Shown piece after piece: positions 18,213 to 26,179 of a stretch of DNA of 64,000 bases (position 1 is its first letter; each line of letters starts with the position of its first letter). The notes below the pieces were generated by a model that worked only from the letters and a program-made list of their open reading frames with translations, did not search any database and was not told the DNA's origin. Location of the stretch: NCBI RefSeq assembly GCF_011764485.1, contig NZ_AP022849.1, positions 434,001 to 498,000 on the forward strand, read 5' to 3'. This DNA is from Bosea sp. ANAM02. GTDB taxonomy: Bacteria > Pseudomonadota > Alphaproteobacteria > Rhizobiales > Beijerinckiaceae. The position numbers were made by a program, and so were the translations under genes.

Positions 18213-18692
18213 TCACCCTCTCGATGTTGACTGCGCAGCCTTGCTCGCAACCCCTTTCGTCATGACGATGACGCGCTCGGTGCCTCGGAGTTCTTCGCCT
18301 GCTGCGCGATACCCCAATCTCCGGTAGAAGCCCTCGGCAGTGATCGACGACCTCAATGTGAGAGCCTTGATCCCGCCATCCGCAGCCAAGGCCTCGACCT
18401 CCTGCATCAGACGTCGGCCCACCCCGTGCGATTGCGCAGCCGGTGCGACGAATACGGTCCGGACAGATCCGCCATCCAGGGCAGCCGTTCCGACGATCAC
18501 TCCGTCAGTGACAGCCACGAGGACCCAGCGAACGGCGATGAGCCCTTCGACTTCCTCGGGCCCGAATTCGCTCGCGATCCGCTCGATGTCGTCGGCGCTG
18601 TAGTCGCGGGCGTTGCTCTCTCGCAGAGCCGCCAGAATGACTGCGCTAACTTGGCCCGCATCACCCCTGTCCGCTCTCCTGATCTCGATCAC
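18213..18692 (-). CDS. GNAT-family N-acetyltransferase
   Basis: 159 aa from GTG 18692. The acetyl-CoA binding signature is VRTVFVAPAAQSHGVGRRLMQEVE (motif A, Q/R-x-x-G-x-G/A form), followed by LRSSITAEGFYRRLGYRAAGEE, typical of motif B. The family transfers acetyl from acetyl-CoA to amines; the substrate cannot be read from sequence. The upstream in-frame extension to 18836 is Arg-rich and unlike the family, so the GTG is preferred. Confidence 0.85.
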   Translation of the reverse strand: MIEIRRADRGDAGQVSAVILAALRESNARDYSADDIERIASEFGPEEVEGLIAVRWVLVAVTDGVIVGTAALDGGSVRTVFVAPAAQSHGVGRRLMQEVEALAADGGIKALTLRSSITAEGFYRRLGYRAAGEELRGTERVIVMTKGVASKAAQSTSRG

Positions 18693-18902
18693 AGAATCCT
18701 CGCAGATTTCCCAACTTGCTCTCGACGAAACCAGAGAAGGAGCAGCCACGCTTTGGCTCTGCAATCGAGCCCGCCGGGCCCATCCGCGCAAGGCGAAAAC
18801 GAAATCGCCGGCGCGCCGTGCCCGAGGAAGGAGCAATCGCGCCGGCGCTATGGTTGGGCAGGTAGGAGACGTCTGAACGATGTCGGCTTCCGATCTATGG
18901 CC

Positions 18903-20534
18903 TCAATCCGGCAGGGCGCCCTTGATCGCGTCGCTGCCCACGCGCTCGCCGCGAACGATCCGATCAAAGGTGATGCGATCCTGGTGGAACTTCAGCGTCC
19001 GCCTCACGCTCTGGACCTCCTCATGGATCGGGCGCGGACGCTCCAGAATCCGATCGATCGACCAGGAGCTGCGCTTTTTCCCGTAGGTGTGCGCCGCCGT
19101 CTCATCGCTCACATGGCCGACCATCGCCGAGATCTCCTCAGGCAGGAGATCGAGCGCCTTCATGTTCGCGATGAACTGGTGCCGGAACGTGTAGAGGGAG
19201 ATCTGGAGCTTCTTCTTCCGGAAAATCTGCTTGCCGGACAGATAGAGCGTCCTCGCGACGTTCTCCATCTCGTCGCTGAAGCGCCCTTCGGCATGCCAAC
19301 GGCGCCCGGTCTCCGACATGCGACGGATCGCGCTGAGAGCAGCATCGCTGCAGAAGGTCAGATCCAGCGTCCGGACCAGGCCGTTTCCGCGACCATTCGT
19401 GGTCTTCGCATTCATCACGAACAGGAAGGCCTTGCGCCGCTTGTCGGGCGGCACCCCGACGCCGGAAGACTCCGGCCCGGTCATCGGGAATATGCGCAGC
19501 TCAGTCGCTTGCCACTCACCTGGTCGCAGGCCCGTGCTGATGCCCGCAATCATCCAGGCACGCAGGATCTCGGCATTCTTCGAGCGACGACGGACCTTGA
19601 GATAGAGCAGCAGGCGCTGAAATTCGTCGAAGCTGACCTGCTTGGCCTTCTTCGCCGAAGTCAGCCGCCGGCTCTCTTCCGGAACCTCGTCTTTGGTGAC
19701 CGCTTCCGCGGTCCCCATTTCGATGTCGCCGCGGTCATCGTTCTCGATAAGTGCGATCGCCTCCTCGACCTTCTCCGAGGCGAGGGGCTCCAGCACCATG
19801 AGGATCGCCTGCCGATACTGCCGCCAGGTTGACGGAGCGACGGAGTAGCGAAGCCCTCGACACCAGTGGGCGAATTCGACAGGGTCGAAGGCTTCGACGT
19901 CTGAGCTAAGGCCGCGCTCGCGGCGGAACCTCTTGACCAGGTCTTCGCCGCGCTTGTGATACATAGCGACCGTGCTCGCAGCCCGCTTGGGCGCAGTCGC
20001 GGTCCCGTTGTGGCCATCACGACGCCTCTTTGCCGCGCGCTCCAACTCAGCCTTTGCCGAATTCCGGATATCCCGAAGGGCTTCGTCACTGGGCCGAACC
20101 GAAAACGGGGTCGGGGAACCCGGCTTCCGTGGCATTCCACCGGGAACGCGGCGCGGCTGAGGAGCCGACTCTGGCTTTACGTCTACGCCGCCCAGCCCGG
20201 GCATTCCCGGAACCTTGCCCGGCCGACTATTCGGCTTGGGCGAAGACGCAGGCCTATGGTCAGATGCCGCTGCACTTTCCGCAGTCGTGTCAACATTGGG
20301 GAATTCCGCGCGCCCCTGGGCGACTTCCTGGCTTGCTATGGTGTCAACATTGGAGGGGTCGCGGCTGAGCTCGCCGCCGACGAGGGCGACGTCCCAGCCG
20401 ATCGTGCCGGCACCGCGCAGCCGGGGCAGCAGGGCGCCTGCGACTGCCGGCCGGGCGGCCACAGCTGCCGGTCGTGGACGCGCCTGGCTGGGCGTGTTCG
20501 ACGAAGGCTCTTGCTTGGGATTGCTGCTGCTCAT
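18903..20534 (-). CDS. Tyrosine recombinase/integrase-like protein
   Basis: 543 aa. The C-terminal half has the catalytic set: R337 in GLRPGEW, R451 in SLYTFRHQF, H474 in VGHVSDETA and Tyr484 in AHTYG. The His of the usual HxxR box is Tyr448 here. The core-binding domain is at about 190-260 (TVAMYHKRGEDLVKRF, PSTWRQYRQAILMVLEPL). The first 150 residues are Pro/Ala/Ser-rich and probably unstructured, so the true start may be internal. Family members cut and join DNA for integration or dimer resolution. It borders the iteron island, which fits resolution of plasmid multimers or integration of the element. Confidence 0.75.
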   Translation of the reverse strand: MSSSNPKQEPSSNTPSQARPRPAAVAARPAVAGALLPRLRGAGTIGWDVALVGGELSRDPSNVDTIASQEVAQGRAEFPNVDTTAESAAASDHRPASSPKPNSRPGKVPGMPGLGGVDVKPESAPQPRRVPGGMPRKPGSPTPFSVRPSDEALRDIRNSAKAELERAAKRRRDGHNGTATAPKRAASTVAMYHKRGEDLVKRFRRERGLSSDVEAFDPVEFAHWCRGLRYSVAPSTWRQYRQAILMVLEPLASEKVEEAIALIENDDRGDIEMGTAEAVTKDEVPEESRRLTSAKKAKQVSFDEFQRLLLYLKVRRRSKNAEILRAWMIAGISTGLRPGEWQATELRIFPMTGPESSGVGVPPDKRRKAFLFVMNAKTTNGRGNGLVRTLDLTFCSDAALSAIRRMSETGRRWHAEGRFSDEMENVARTLYLSGKQIFRKKKLQISLYTFRHQFIANMKALDLLPEEISAMVGHVSDETAAHTYGKKRSSWSIDRILERPRPIHEEVQSVRRTLKFHQDRITFDRIVRGERVGSDAIKGALPD

Positions 20535-20656
20535 GGGTCCTCGGAGATGGGCCTAGGGGGCTGAGTGATGAGGGCGATTTCGAGGGCTTCTTGGAAGCTC
20601 CATCGAAGAATCGTTTTCAGAGAGAAATTCTCGTCCCCCCGTTACTTCCCAAAAAA

Positions 20657-20698
20657 GTAACGCGTTTCCGCAATTGTGCAACAGATTACCGCATCTAA
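20657..20698 (+). repeat. Iteron group A, two 21-bp repeats
   Basis: Two head-to-tail 21-bp units. The first begins GTAACGCGTTTCCGCAAT (20657) and the second GCAACAGATTACCGCATC (20678). They match the consensus GtAACgcgtTTCCGcaa of group C. Confidence 0.65.
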
Positions 20699-20747
20699 TC
20701 CTTCGCCGGGTCCTTGTTCACCCTGACACGGTCCTTCCCCATGGGGC

Positions 20748-20789
20748 GCCATGGCGGAAATCTGTTACAATCATGCGGAAACGCGTTAC
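20748..20789 (-). repeat. Iteron group B, two inverted 21-bp repeats
   Basis: On the minus strand, GTAACGCGTTTCCGCATG (from 20789) is followed directly by GTAACAGATTTCCGCCAT (from 20768). These are two 21-bp units facing the other groups. Inverted iterons are common in copy-control regions of iteron plasmids. Confidence 0.65.
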
Positions 20790-21255
20790 CCGATCTCGAC
20801 CCCATCGACCCCGAGAAGGGCGGCAAGGGGCTCCTTCAACCCGCGGAAGCCAGCGCCATGGGCGCCTCGGTTGCAGCGAGATTCACGCCTTGTTCTCATG
20901 GCACCCATGGCCAAAAACACGAGGCTCTTGCGACCCCTGGCGCGCTCATCGGACTCATCCCCATCACACCATGAGCAGCAGTTCCGCTTTCACCATCGGA
21001 CTCAGCAACAACAGATGACGCGCCATGGCTCGGACGATCTCAGCGAAGCCTCGAAATCGACGCTTCGCGCCCTTGGGAATCCCCATGGATCGCCATGAAT
21101 CGCCCATGGAAGGCCCAAAATGCCCCATGAACCAGCTACTTTATGGGTCGTATCCGGCCGTTTTAGGGAGCAATGACAGAACGCCGGTTTCGCGTCGAAA
21201 ATTCCGTGACACCCGCCCCTCTGAAGGGAATAGAGCCCCATGGAAGACCCATGAG

Positions 21256-21410
21256 GTAACGCGTTTCCGCAACTTCGTAACGGGCTTCCGACAAAAGGAA
21301 TCGCGTTCCCGCTACTCTGCGCGAGATTTCCGAAACACTGCTCGGCTTTTCCGACACATGGTAACGCCGCGCCGCTGGTTTGAATCGCGTTTCCATCAAA
21401 CGGTAACGAC
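21256..21410 (+). repeat. Iteron group C, seven tandem 21-bp repeats plus a partial copy
   Basis: Units start at 21256, 21277, 21298, 21319, 21340, 21361 and 21382, with a partial unit at 21403. The register is exactly 21 bp throughout. Units begin G(T/A)A(A/T)CGCG in the best copies and have TTCCG at positions 10-14; units 4 and 5 are the most diverged. Strict 21-bp phasing (two helical turns) implies a protein binding one face of the DNA. Confidence 0.75.
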
Positions 21411-21431
21411 ATAGCCGAGGGTGCACACGTC

Positions 21432-21475
21432 GTGCAGAGCGCGCGCAGTGCGCAGGCACTGCGCGCGCTCTGCAC
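21432..21475. repeat. Perfect 20-bp inverted repeat with a 4-nt loop
   Basis: Left arm GTGCAGAGCGCGCGCAGTGC (21432-21451) and its exact complement at 21456-21475, separated by GCAG. No T-run follows on either strand, so it is not a standard intrinsic terminator. It lies between the iterons and the conjugation cluster; an origin, oriT or regulator-binding role is possible. Confidence 0.7.
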
Positions 21476-21548
21476 CGGCTATCCACGGGGACAGAGGAAA
21501 TAAGGATTGCCAAATCGCGATCTTGCACAGACGATGAATCGTGAAATC

Positions 21549-21568
21549 GATCCTTTGCGATGAAGGAT
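21549..21568 (+). promoter_or_regulatory. GATCCTT/AAGGAT dyad upstream of dotD
   Basis: GATCCTT (21549-21555) and AAGGAT (21563-21568) form a dyad 47-66 bp before the dotD start. CGATCCTTTGCGA here is identical over 13 bp to the element at 50311-50323, upstream of another plus-strand gene. A further AAGGATTG is at 21502. Confidence 0.45.
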
Positions 21569-21614
21569 TGATCGTCAGATTTTCGTTCGGTCCTCGAAGG
21601 ACCAGGAGACTCGC

Positions 21615-22157
21615 ATGATGCTCAACCGCAGAGCGCTTGTCGGCGCCGTGCTTTCGACAGTCGCCCTGACGGCGGCAGGATGCGCCAACAAGGTTCAGGT
21701 CGAACCGATCGCAGTCGAAGGACCCGACGCCACTCAGCTCCTCGCCGAATCCGCTTCGCGCTCCGCTCGCGCACAGGAGGAGCTCGCTCGCATCCAGACG
21801 GCCCGAACGGCTCCGGTCCCGAAGCCGGTTCAGGAGAGCCTCGCCGGCGTGCCCGCCGATCTTCGTCGCACCACCACGATGGAATGGACGGGGCCGGGTG
21901 AAGAGGCCGCGCGCCGCATGGCCGGGCTCGTCGGCTGGGACTTCCGCGTCATCGGCAACCCGCCAGCCACCCCCGTGATCGTCAACGTCTCGATGCGCGA
22001 CGTCGCCGCGGTGAAGATCATGGAAAACATCGGTCTGCAGACCCAGCCCTTCGGCCAGGTCGCGGCGATCGAATCCGAGCGCCGTATCGAGTTCCGCTAT
22101 CTGAATGCCGGTGTCCGGCCGCAGCGCGGCGGCTCGGCCTGGAAGATGACCAAGTGA
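21615..22157 (+). CDS. dotD: DotD/TraH-like outer-membrane lipoprotein of a type IVB secretion system
   Basis: 180 aa. It has a lipoprotein signal peptide (VALTAAGCANKV, lipobox Cys about residue 21), then a linker, then a compact domain with GWDFRVIGNPPATPVIVNVSMRDVAAVKIMENIGLQ. This is the secretin N0-like fold known in DotD. DotD works with DotC to place DotH in the outer membrane, forming the outer ring of the Dot/Icm channel; TraH is the IncI plasmid counterpart. The order dotD-dotC-dotB matches Legionella and IncI plasmids. ATG is preceded by AGGAG. Confidence 0.85.
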   Translation: MMLNRRALVGAVLSTVALTAAGCANKVQVEPIAVEGPDATQLLAESASRSARAQEELARIQTARTAPVPKPVQESLAGVPADLRRTTTMEWTGPGEEAARRMAGLVGWDFRVIGNPPATPVIVNVSMRDVAAVKIMENIGLQTQPFGQVAAIESERRIEFRYLNAGVRPQRGGSAWKMTK

Positions 22158-22164
22158 GGCATCA

Positions 22165-23265
22165 GTGAGCGTCCGCCTCATTCCGACCGTTCGCACCTTC
22201 CTGCTGACCTCCGCCGCGGCCTTCGCCCTGGCGGGCTGCGCTGCGACGCCCATCAAGGTCGCTCCCGATCCGTCCGCGGTGAACCCGGGCTATCAGGCCG
22301 GCAAGCTCGATATTCCGACCGAAGCGGTCCCGTCGCTGGAGGAGGTCGTCAACAAGGCGCCCTCCGGCCAGAAGACCGTCAAGGAAGGCGAGGACAAGCT
22401 GCGCGGCGGCGCCATGAAGGACGCTGCCCTGTCCTACGGTGCGCGCGCCGGTCTGGCGTGGGAGAGCCGCACGATCAATCGCATGCTGCAGGAGCAGTCG
22501 AACAAGATCGCGCGGACCTATGATTTCCAGCGCACGATGATCAAGGGCCCCGACAACGTCATGATCCTGCCCCCGGTCATCGCCGAGGCCAAGGAGGCGT
22601 GGGAGACCAGCGAGGCGGGGAAGACGCTGCGGGTGGCTGACACCGTCTACGAAATCGTCGAGCAGGCGCGCTTCACGGCGGTCCCTCCGATTTGGCAGTC
22701 CTACCTCGTTCGCGACTACCGCACCCCCGAGCCGCCGCCGGACAGCCTTCTGCCGCGCGACTCGACCGAGCGCGAGCAGTGGAAGCGCTGGGTCAGCGAA
22801 GGCTGGGCCATGGGCCAGAAGCAGGCCCGCGAGATCTTCCAGGCCGACCTGGAGCGGCTGGAGCGCGATTTCAACGGCATGGTCCGATACAAGTCGCTGC
22901 TGGAGCAGAACAAGGTCTCGGCACCGGTCGTCTCGGACGCCCGTCTGGGCACCACCGGAACCGGCCAGGACATGCGCGTCAACGATCGCGCCATCCGGAT
23001 CACCCGCGATCCGAGCCTGAAGGTGGACGCACCGAAGGACTGGCAGGCGGCGCCCACGACACCGGGCCCTAACGGCACGACCACTGGCGCGACGCCGCCG
23101 AAGCCACAGGCGAAGCCGTCCGCGGAGCGCCCGAAGGCGCCGACACATCGGCCCTCCGCGAACCGGAGGGTATGGGACGGCCGTGCAGCGCCTTCCAAGC
23201 CCGCCGTCGCGCCTGTGAAGGCAGCGCCTGCGAAACCCGCTCCTGCGGTCCCGGAGACGTTCTGA
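22165..23265 (+). CDS. dotC: DotC/TraI-like lipoprotein of a type IVB secretion system
   Basis: 366 aa, GTG start with GAGG 6 nt upstream, 7 bp after dotD. Lipoprotein signal with AFALAGCAATP. The family core is clear: ALSYGARAGLAWESRTINRML, DFQRTMIKGPDNVMILPPVIAEA, ARFTAVPPIWQSYL and WKRWVSEGWAMGQKQAREIFQADLERLERDFNGMV. DotC is an outer-membrane lipoprotein needed for DotH localisation. The C-terminal 90 residues are Pro/Ala/Lys-rich and extend past the family core, probably as a flexible periplasmic tail. Confidence 0.88.
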   Translation: MSVRLIPTVRTFLLTSAAAFALAGCAATPIKVAPDPSAVNPGYQAGKLDIPTEAVPSLEEVVNKAPSGQKTVKEGEDKLRGGAMKDAALSYGARAGLAWESRTINRMLQEQSNKIARTYDFQRTMIKGPDNVMILPPVIAEAKEAWETSEAGKTLRVADTVYEIVEQARFTAVPPIWQSYLVRDYRTPEPPPDSLLPRDSTEREQWKRWVSEGWAMGQKQAREIFQADLERLERDFNGMVRYKSLLEQNKVSAPVVSDARLGTTGTGQDMRVNDRAIRITRDPSLKVDAPKDWQAAPTTPGPNGTTTGATPPKPQAKPSAERPKAPTHRPSANRRVWDGRAAPSKPAVAPVKAAPAKPAPAVPETF

Positions 23266-23270
23266 GCGCC

Positions 23271-24500
23271 ATGTCCCAGGAAGAGCTCATTGTCGAAGCC
23301 CCTGCTCCCGTTCCGCGTCGCGATGTTTTCGCGGGGCGGCACGACGGCAGCGTGCTGCCGGTCACCGGGCGCTTCACCCGCGACAGCTTCGACGAGCTCC
23401 TGATCTGGGCCGGCGAGCGCAAGGCGTCCGACATCACCTTCCAGACCAACGAGTTCGTGAAGGCTGAAATCGGCTCCGAGATCGTGCGGATCACGCAGCG
23501 TCCCCTGACCAACGACGAAATGGAGGACTTGGTCCGTTACGTCTACCAGACGCACGGCCCGGGCATGGTGCAGGCCGGCTACGATCTGGACCCCTCGCAT
23601 GAGGTCCGTATCCACGGTCGTCAGATGCGCTACCGTGTCAACGTCACCGGCATCCGCATCCCGCAGTCGACCGGCTACCAGATCACGGTCCGTACTCTGC
23701 CGAGCCGGCCTATCCCGCTGGCCGACCTCAATGTCGAGCCGGAGATCATCCAGAACATGCGTCCGGCCCAAGGCATGGTGCTCGTCACCGGGCCGACCGG
23801 TTCGGGCAAGTCAACGCTTCTGTCCTCGCTCGTGGGCGACATCGTCTCGAAGCCGAATGCGAACGAGAAGGTTCTCGAATACTCCTCGCCCATCGAATAC
23901 GTCTACGACGGCATCGTCGATCCATCGGCATCGGTCGCGCAGACCGAAGTCGGTCGCCATCTGCGTCCGCATGACGGCGACGGGGCGGACACGCAAGAGA
24001 GCCTCTACGCCTACGCCGTTCGCAACGCGCTGCGCCGCAAGCCAACGATCATTCTGATCGGCGAGGCTCGCGACAAGGCGACGATTGCAGGCTGCGTCGA
24101 AGCCGCTCTCACCGGGCACCTCGTCTATTCGACCACGCACGTCATCGGCGTTCCGGAGACGCTTCGGCGCCTGGTTCAGCCGTTCCCGGCGGAGGCCAAG
24201 CGCGCGGTCGGCTACGACATCATGCAATCGCTGCGCATGGTCGTCACCCAGCTGCTGTTCCCGCGTATCGGCGGCGGCCGCGTCGCCTGTCGCGAGTTCA
24301 TGATCTTCGACAGCGCCACGCGAAACGCCTTCCTCGGGAAGGATCCCGACGACTGGCCGGCCCTGGCCCGCAAGATGATGCTCGGGAAGCGCGCCGTGTC
24401 ACGGACGCTGTCGGAATCGACCTATCTCGCCTACCGCGAGGGGCTGCTTTCGCAGGAGCACTGGCATGCCCGTGTACGCGCCGATCGGGAGGCTGCTTGA
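23271..24500 (+). CDS. dotB: DotB/TraJ-like secretion ATPase
   Basis: 409 aa, ATG 5 bp after dotC. VirB11/PilT-type hexameric ATPase: N-terminal domain with GERKASDITFQT (about 45-56), Walker A GPTGSGKST (about 172-180), an Asp box around EYSSPIEYVYDG, Walker B IILIGEARDKATIAGCVEAALTGHLV, and a His box STTHVIGVPETLRRLV. It powers substrate transfer or assembly at the inner-membrane base of the type IVB machine. It is stop-start coupled (TGATG) with the next gene. Confidence 0.92.
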   Translation: MSQEELIVEAPAPVPRRDVFAGRHDGSVLPVTGRFTRDSFDELLIWAGERKASDITFQTNEFVKAEIGSEIVRITQRPLTNDEMEDLVRYVYQTHGPGMVQAGYDLDPSHEVRIHGRQMRYRVNVTGIRIPQSTGYQITVRTLPSRPIPLADLNVEPEIIQNMRPAQGMVLVTGPTGSGKSTLLSSLVGDIVSKPNANEKVLEYSSPIEYVYDGIVDPSASVAQTEVGRHLRPHDGDGADTQESLYAYAVRNALRRKPTIILIGEARDKATIAGCVEAALTGHLVYSTTHVIGVPETLRRLVQPFPAEAKRAVGYDIMQSLRMVVTQLLFPRIGGGRVACREFMIFDSATRNAFLGKDPDDWPALARKMMLGKRAVSRTLSESTYLAYREGLLSQEHWHARVRADREAA

Positions 24501-24835
24501 TGTTCACGAGCAACCGCAACATCGCGTGCGAAGCCTGTAACGACACGGGCTATCGCACGGTCCATTTCTCCTGCGGAACACCATGGCGGACCGACTGCGA
24601 CTGCGTCGCCGGCCGCCTCGCGCGAGCAAGGCGTGCGCGCCCTGTTCGTTCTGGTGCCCCAGCAACACGGAGTTCGACGCCCATGCAGGTTTCTCCCTTC
24701 GTCGATCAAATCCGCAACGCGCTTCGGCGCGAGCCGTCGATCGTCAGGGTCCTCGAGGCTCAGGACAAGGCAACCATCGCCAGCTGCGTCGAGGCCGCCC
24801 TGAAAGGTCGGCTCCAAGGGCAGGGAGCACCCTGA
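24500..24835 (+). CDS. Cys-rich N-terminus fused to a DotB Walker-B fragment
   Basis: 111 aa, coupled to dotB through TGATG. The N-terminal 30 residues have CEACNDTG then SCGTPWRTDCDC, a zinc-finger-like Cys pattern. The C-terminal 35 residues (RNALRREPSIVRVLEAQDK then ATIASCVEAALKGRL) match DotB from its own RNALRRKPTIILIGEARDK onward, about 24 of 35 identical, but the Gly before the Glu of the Walker B is lost. This looks like a partial duplication of dotB that was recruited or is decaying. It lies between dotB and icmT and is overlapped by both, so it is probably translated. Function unknown. Confidence 0.6.
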   Translation: MFTSNRNIACEACNDTGYRTVHFSCGTPWRTDCDCVAGRLARARRARPVRSGAPATRSSTPMQVSPFVDQIRNALRREPSIVRVLEAQDKATIASCVEAALKGRLQGQGAP

Positions 24836-25110
24836 TGGCTCACTGGCGCGAAACATCGAAGCCCGCGCGCTTCTGGAAGGTCGACGCCCGCGCGGGCGTC
24901 TTCGTTCTTTTCACCCTGATCCACTTCCGGGTCTGGACGGTCACCCTGACCGCCGCCGTGCTCTTCCTGTTCTGGTTCCTTGAGCGGCGCGGAATGTCGC
25001 TCGGATCTGCCTTCCGGGCCCTGCGGGCCTGGCTCATCGGGGATCACCGCCCCGCCCTCGGCCGCTTCAAGGAACGCGGCCGCATCGATTTCCAACGTCG
25101 CCCGGACTGA
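24835..25110 (+). CDS. icmT: IcmT/TraK-like inner-membrane protein of a type IVB secretion system
   Basis: 91 aa, starts in TGATGG overlapping the previous stop. Family features are strong: MAHWRETSKPARFWKVDARAG at the N-terminus, a central hydrophobic stretch (VFVLFTLIHFRVWTVTLTAAVLFLFWFLE) and ALRAWLIGDHRPALG. IcmT is a small inner-membrane component of the Dot/Icm system and TraK is its IncI counterpart. The position right after dotB matches the conserved dotDCB-icmT order. Confidence 0.88.
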   Translation: MAHWRETSKPARFWKVDARAGVFVLFTLIHFRVWTVTLTAAVLFLFWFLERRGMSLGSAFRALRAWLIGDHRPALGRFKERGRIDFQRRPD

Positions 25111-25128
25111 GGGCTGAGAGAGGACACC

Positions 25129-26163
25129 ATGGCCAAGAATCCCTTCCTCGTCGCCATCGACGACGGCTACGCCCAGATCAAGATCTTCGGCTCGCCGCTC
25201 GACGGCAGCGAGCCCATCCGCAAGGTCTTCCGCACCTCCGTTCGCTCGGGTCGTCATCGCATCGCTTCGATCGACGGCGGCGGCTTCGTCGACTGCTACC
25301 GCGCCGAAGAGGGTGACGAGTTCACCGTCTCGGAGGAGGTCGAGTCCGAGAACACGCAGTTCGACAGCTTCCACACCTCGACGATGAACCGAGTGCTGGC
25401 TCACCATGGCCTCGCGCTCGCCGGCTATCGCGATCGCAATGTCGAGCTGATCACCGGCCTGCCGGTTGCCGACTACTTCTCGCCGGACGGCGCGATTAAC
25501 GAGGAGAAGATCAGCACGAAGACGGGCAACCTGCTGAAGGCGGTCACCTCGATCTCGCCCGAGACCAAACTCGCTCGCGTCGTCGGCGCTGATATCGGCT
25601 GCCAGGCGGTCGCGGCTCTCTTCGACTACGCGCTCGATGACAATCTGAAGCCGCGACCTGGCGTCGACATCAGCGGCCCGGTTGCGATCGTCGACATCGG
25701 CGGGCGCACCACCGACATCGCCGTTATCTCCGGCGGCAGCAAGATCGACACCAAGCGATCGGGCACCTCGAACCTCGGCGTGCTGGACGTCTACAAGGGG
25801 CTGGAGCAGGCGCTGCACAAGAAGTTCGGCTTCCGCGACACCCTGCCGATCAAGGATCTCGATCTGGCGATCCGCACGCACAAGATCCGCATGTGGAACA
25901 AGGTCGAGGAGATCGGAGACCTCGTGAAGGCGGCCGTGCGCGAGATCGAGACGCAGATCGAGCGTGAAGTCGAGCGCAAGCTGTCCTCGGCCGCGACGAT
26001 GAACGCTGTCGTGTTCGTCGGCGGCGGCGCCGCGCTCTTCCCGAACGCGCCCAAGCAGCTTCGGAACGGCGTGACCGTGGAAGACCCCGAGTTCGCCAAT
26101 GCGCGCGGCCTGTGGAAGTCCGCGCGCCTCCAGCAGCGCAAGCAGGGCCGCAACGCGGCCTGA
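25129..26163 (+). CDS. ParM/StbA-like plasmid segregation actin
   Basis: 344 aa. Actin-fold motifs: phosphate-1 LVAIDDGYAQIKIF (about 6-19), phosphate-2 VAIVDIGGRTTDIAVI (about 185-200), and the adenosine motif VVFVGGGAALFPN near 290-302. ParM-type proteins polymerise with ATP and push plasmid copies apart when bound to ParR on a centromere. GAGAG/AGG precedes the ATG. It lies 18 bp after icmT and is followed by a ParR-like gene, so segregation genes sit within the conjugation gene run. No DNA repeats are seen directly upstream where parC usually lies. Confidence 0.8.
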   Translation: MAKNPFLVAIDDGYAQIKIFGSPLDGSEPIRKVFRTSVRSGRHRIASIDGGGFVDCYRAEEGDEFTVSEEVESENTQFDSFHTSTMNRVLAHHGLALAGYRDRNVELITGLPVADYFSPDGAINEEKISTKTGNLLKAVTSISPETKLARVVGADIGCQAVAALFDYALDDNLKPRPGVDISGPVAIVDIGGRTTDIAVISGGSKIDTKRSGTSNLGVLDVYKGLEQALHKKFGFRDTLPIKDLDLAIRTHKIRMWNKVEEIGDLVKAAVREIETQIEREVERKLSSAATMNAVVFVGGGAALFPNAPKQLRNGVTVEDPEFANARGLWKSARLQQRKQGRNAA

Positions 26164-26179
26164 TCGAGAAGGCAGTCCC

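Larger units (their letters stand above)
20561..21614. other. Gene-free island: candidate iteron-type replication origin
   Basis: About 1 kb without a credible gene. It holds eleven 21-bp repeats in three groups (listed separately), eight CCATGG palindromes between 20739 and 21243, a 24-bp element also present at 30112, a 44-nt palindrome, and a DnaA-box-like CTATCCACG at 21479. Iteron arrays of 20-22 bp next to such features are the signature of Rep-controlled plasmid origins. No initiator gene is recognised in the window, so the assignment rests on DNA structure alone. It also contains the promoter region of the conjugation cluster. Confidence 0.6.

Noticed and set aside
18903..20534. Idea that the recombinase-like protein is the missing replication initiator
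   Set aside because: Its conserved R, R, H, Y set identifies a recombinase and nothing in it resembles a Rep winged-helix pair; position next to the iterons alone is not enough.
21432..21475. Intrinsic terminator reading of the 44-nt palindrome
   Set aside because: No T-run follows on either strand.
20674..21528. Several frames across the iteron island with periodic residues (ETRF, GNA repeats)
   Set aside because: The periodicity comes from the 21-bp DNA repeats; no frame has a ribosome site or a protein-like composition.
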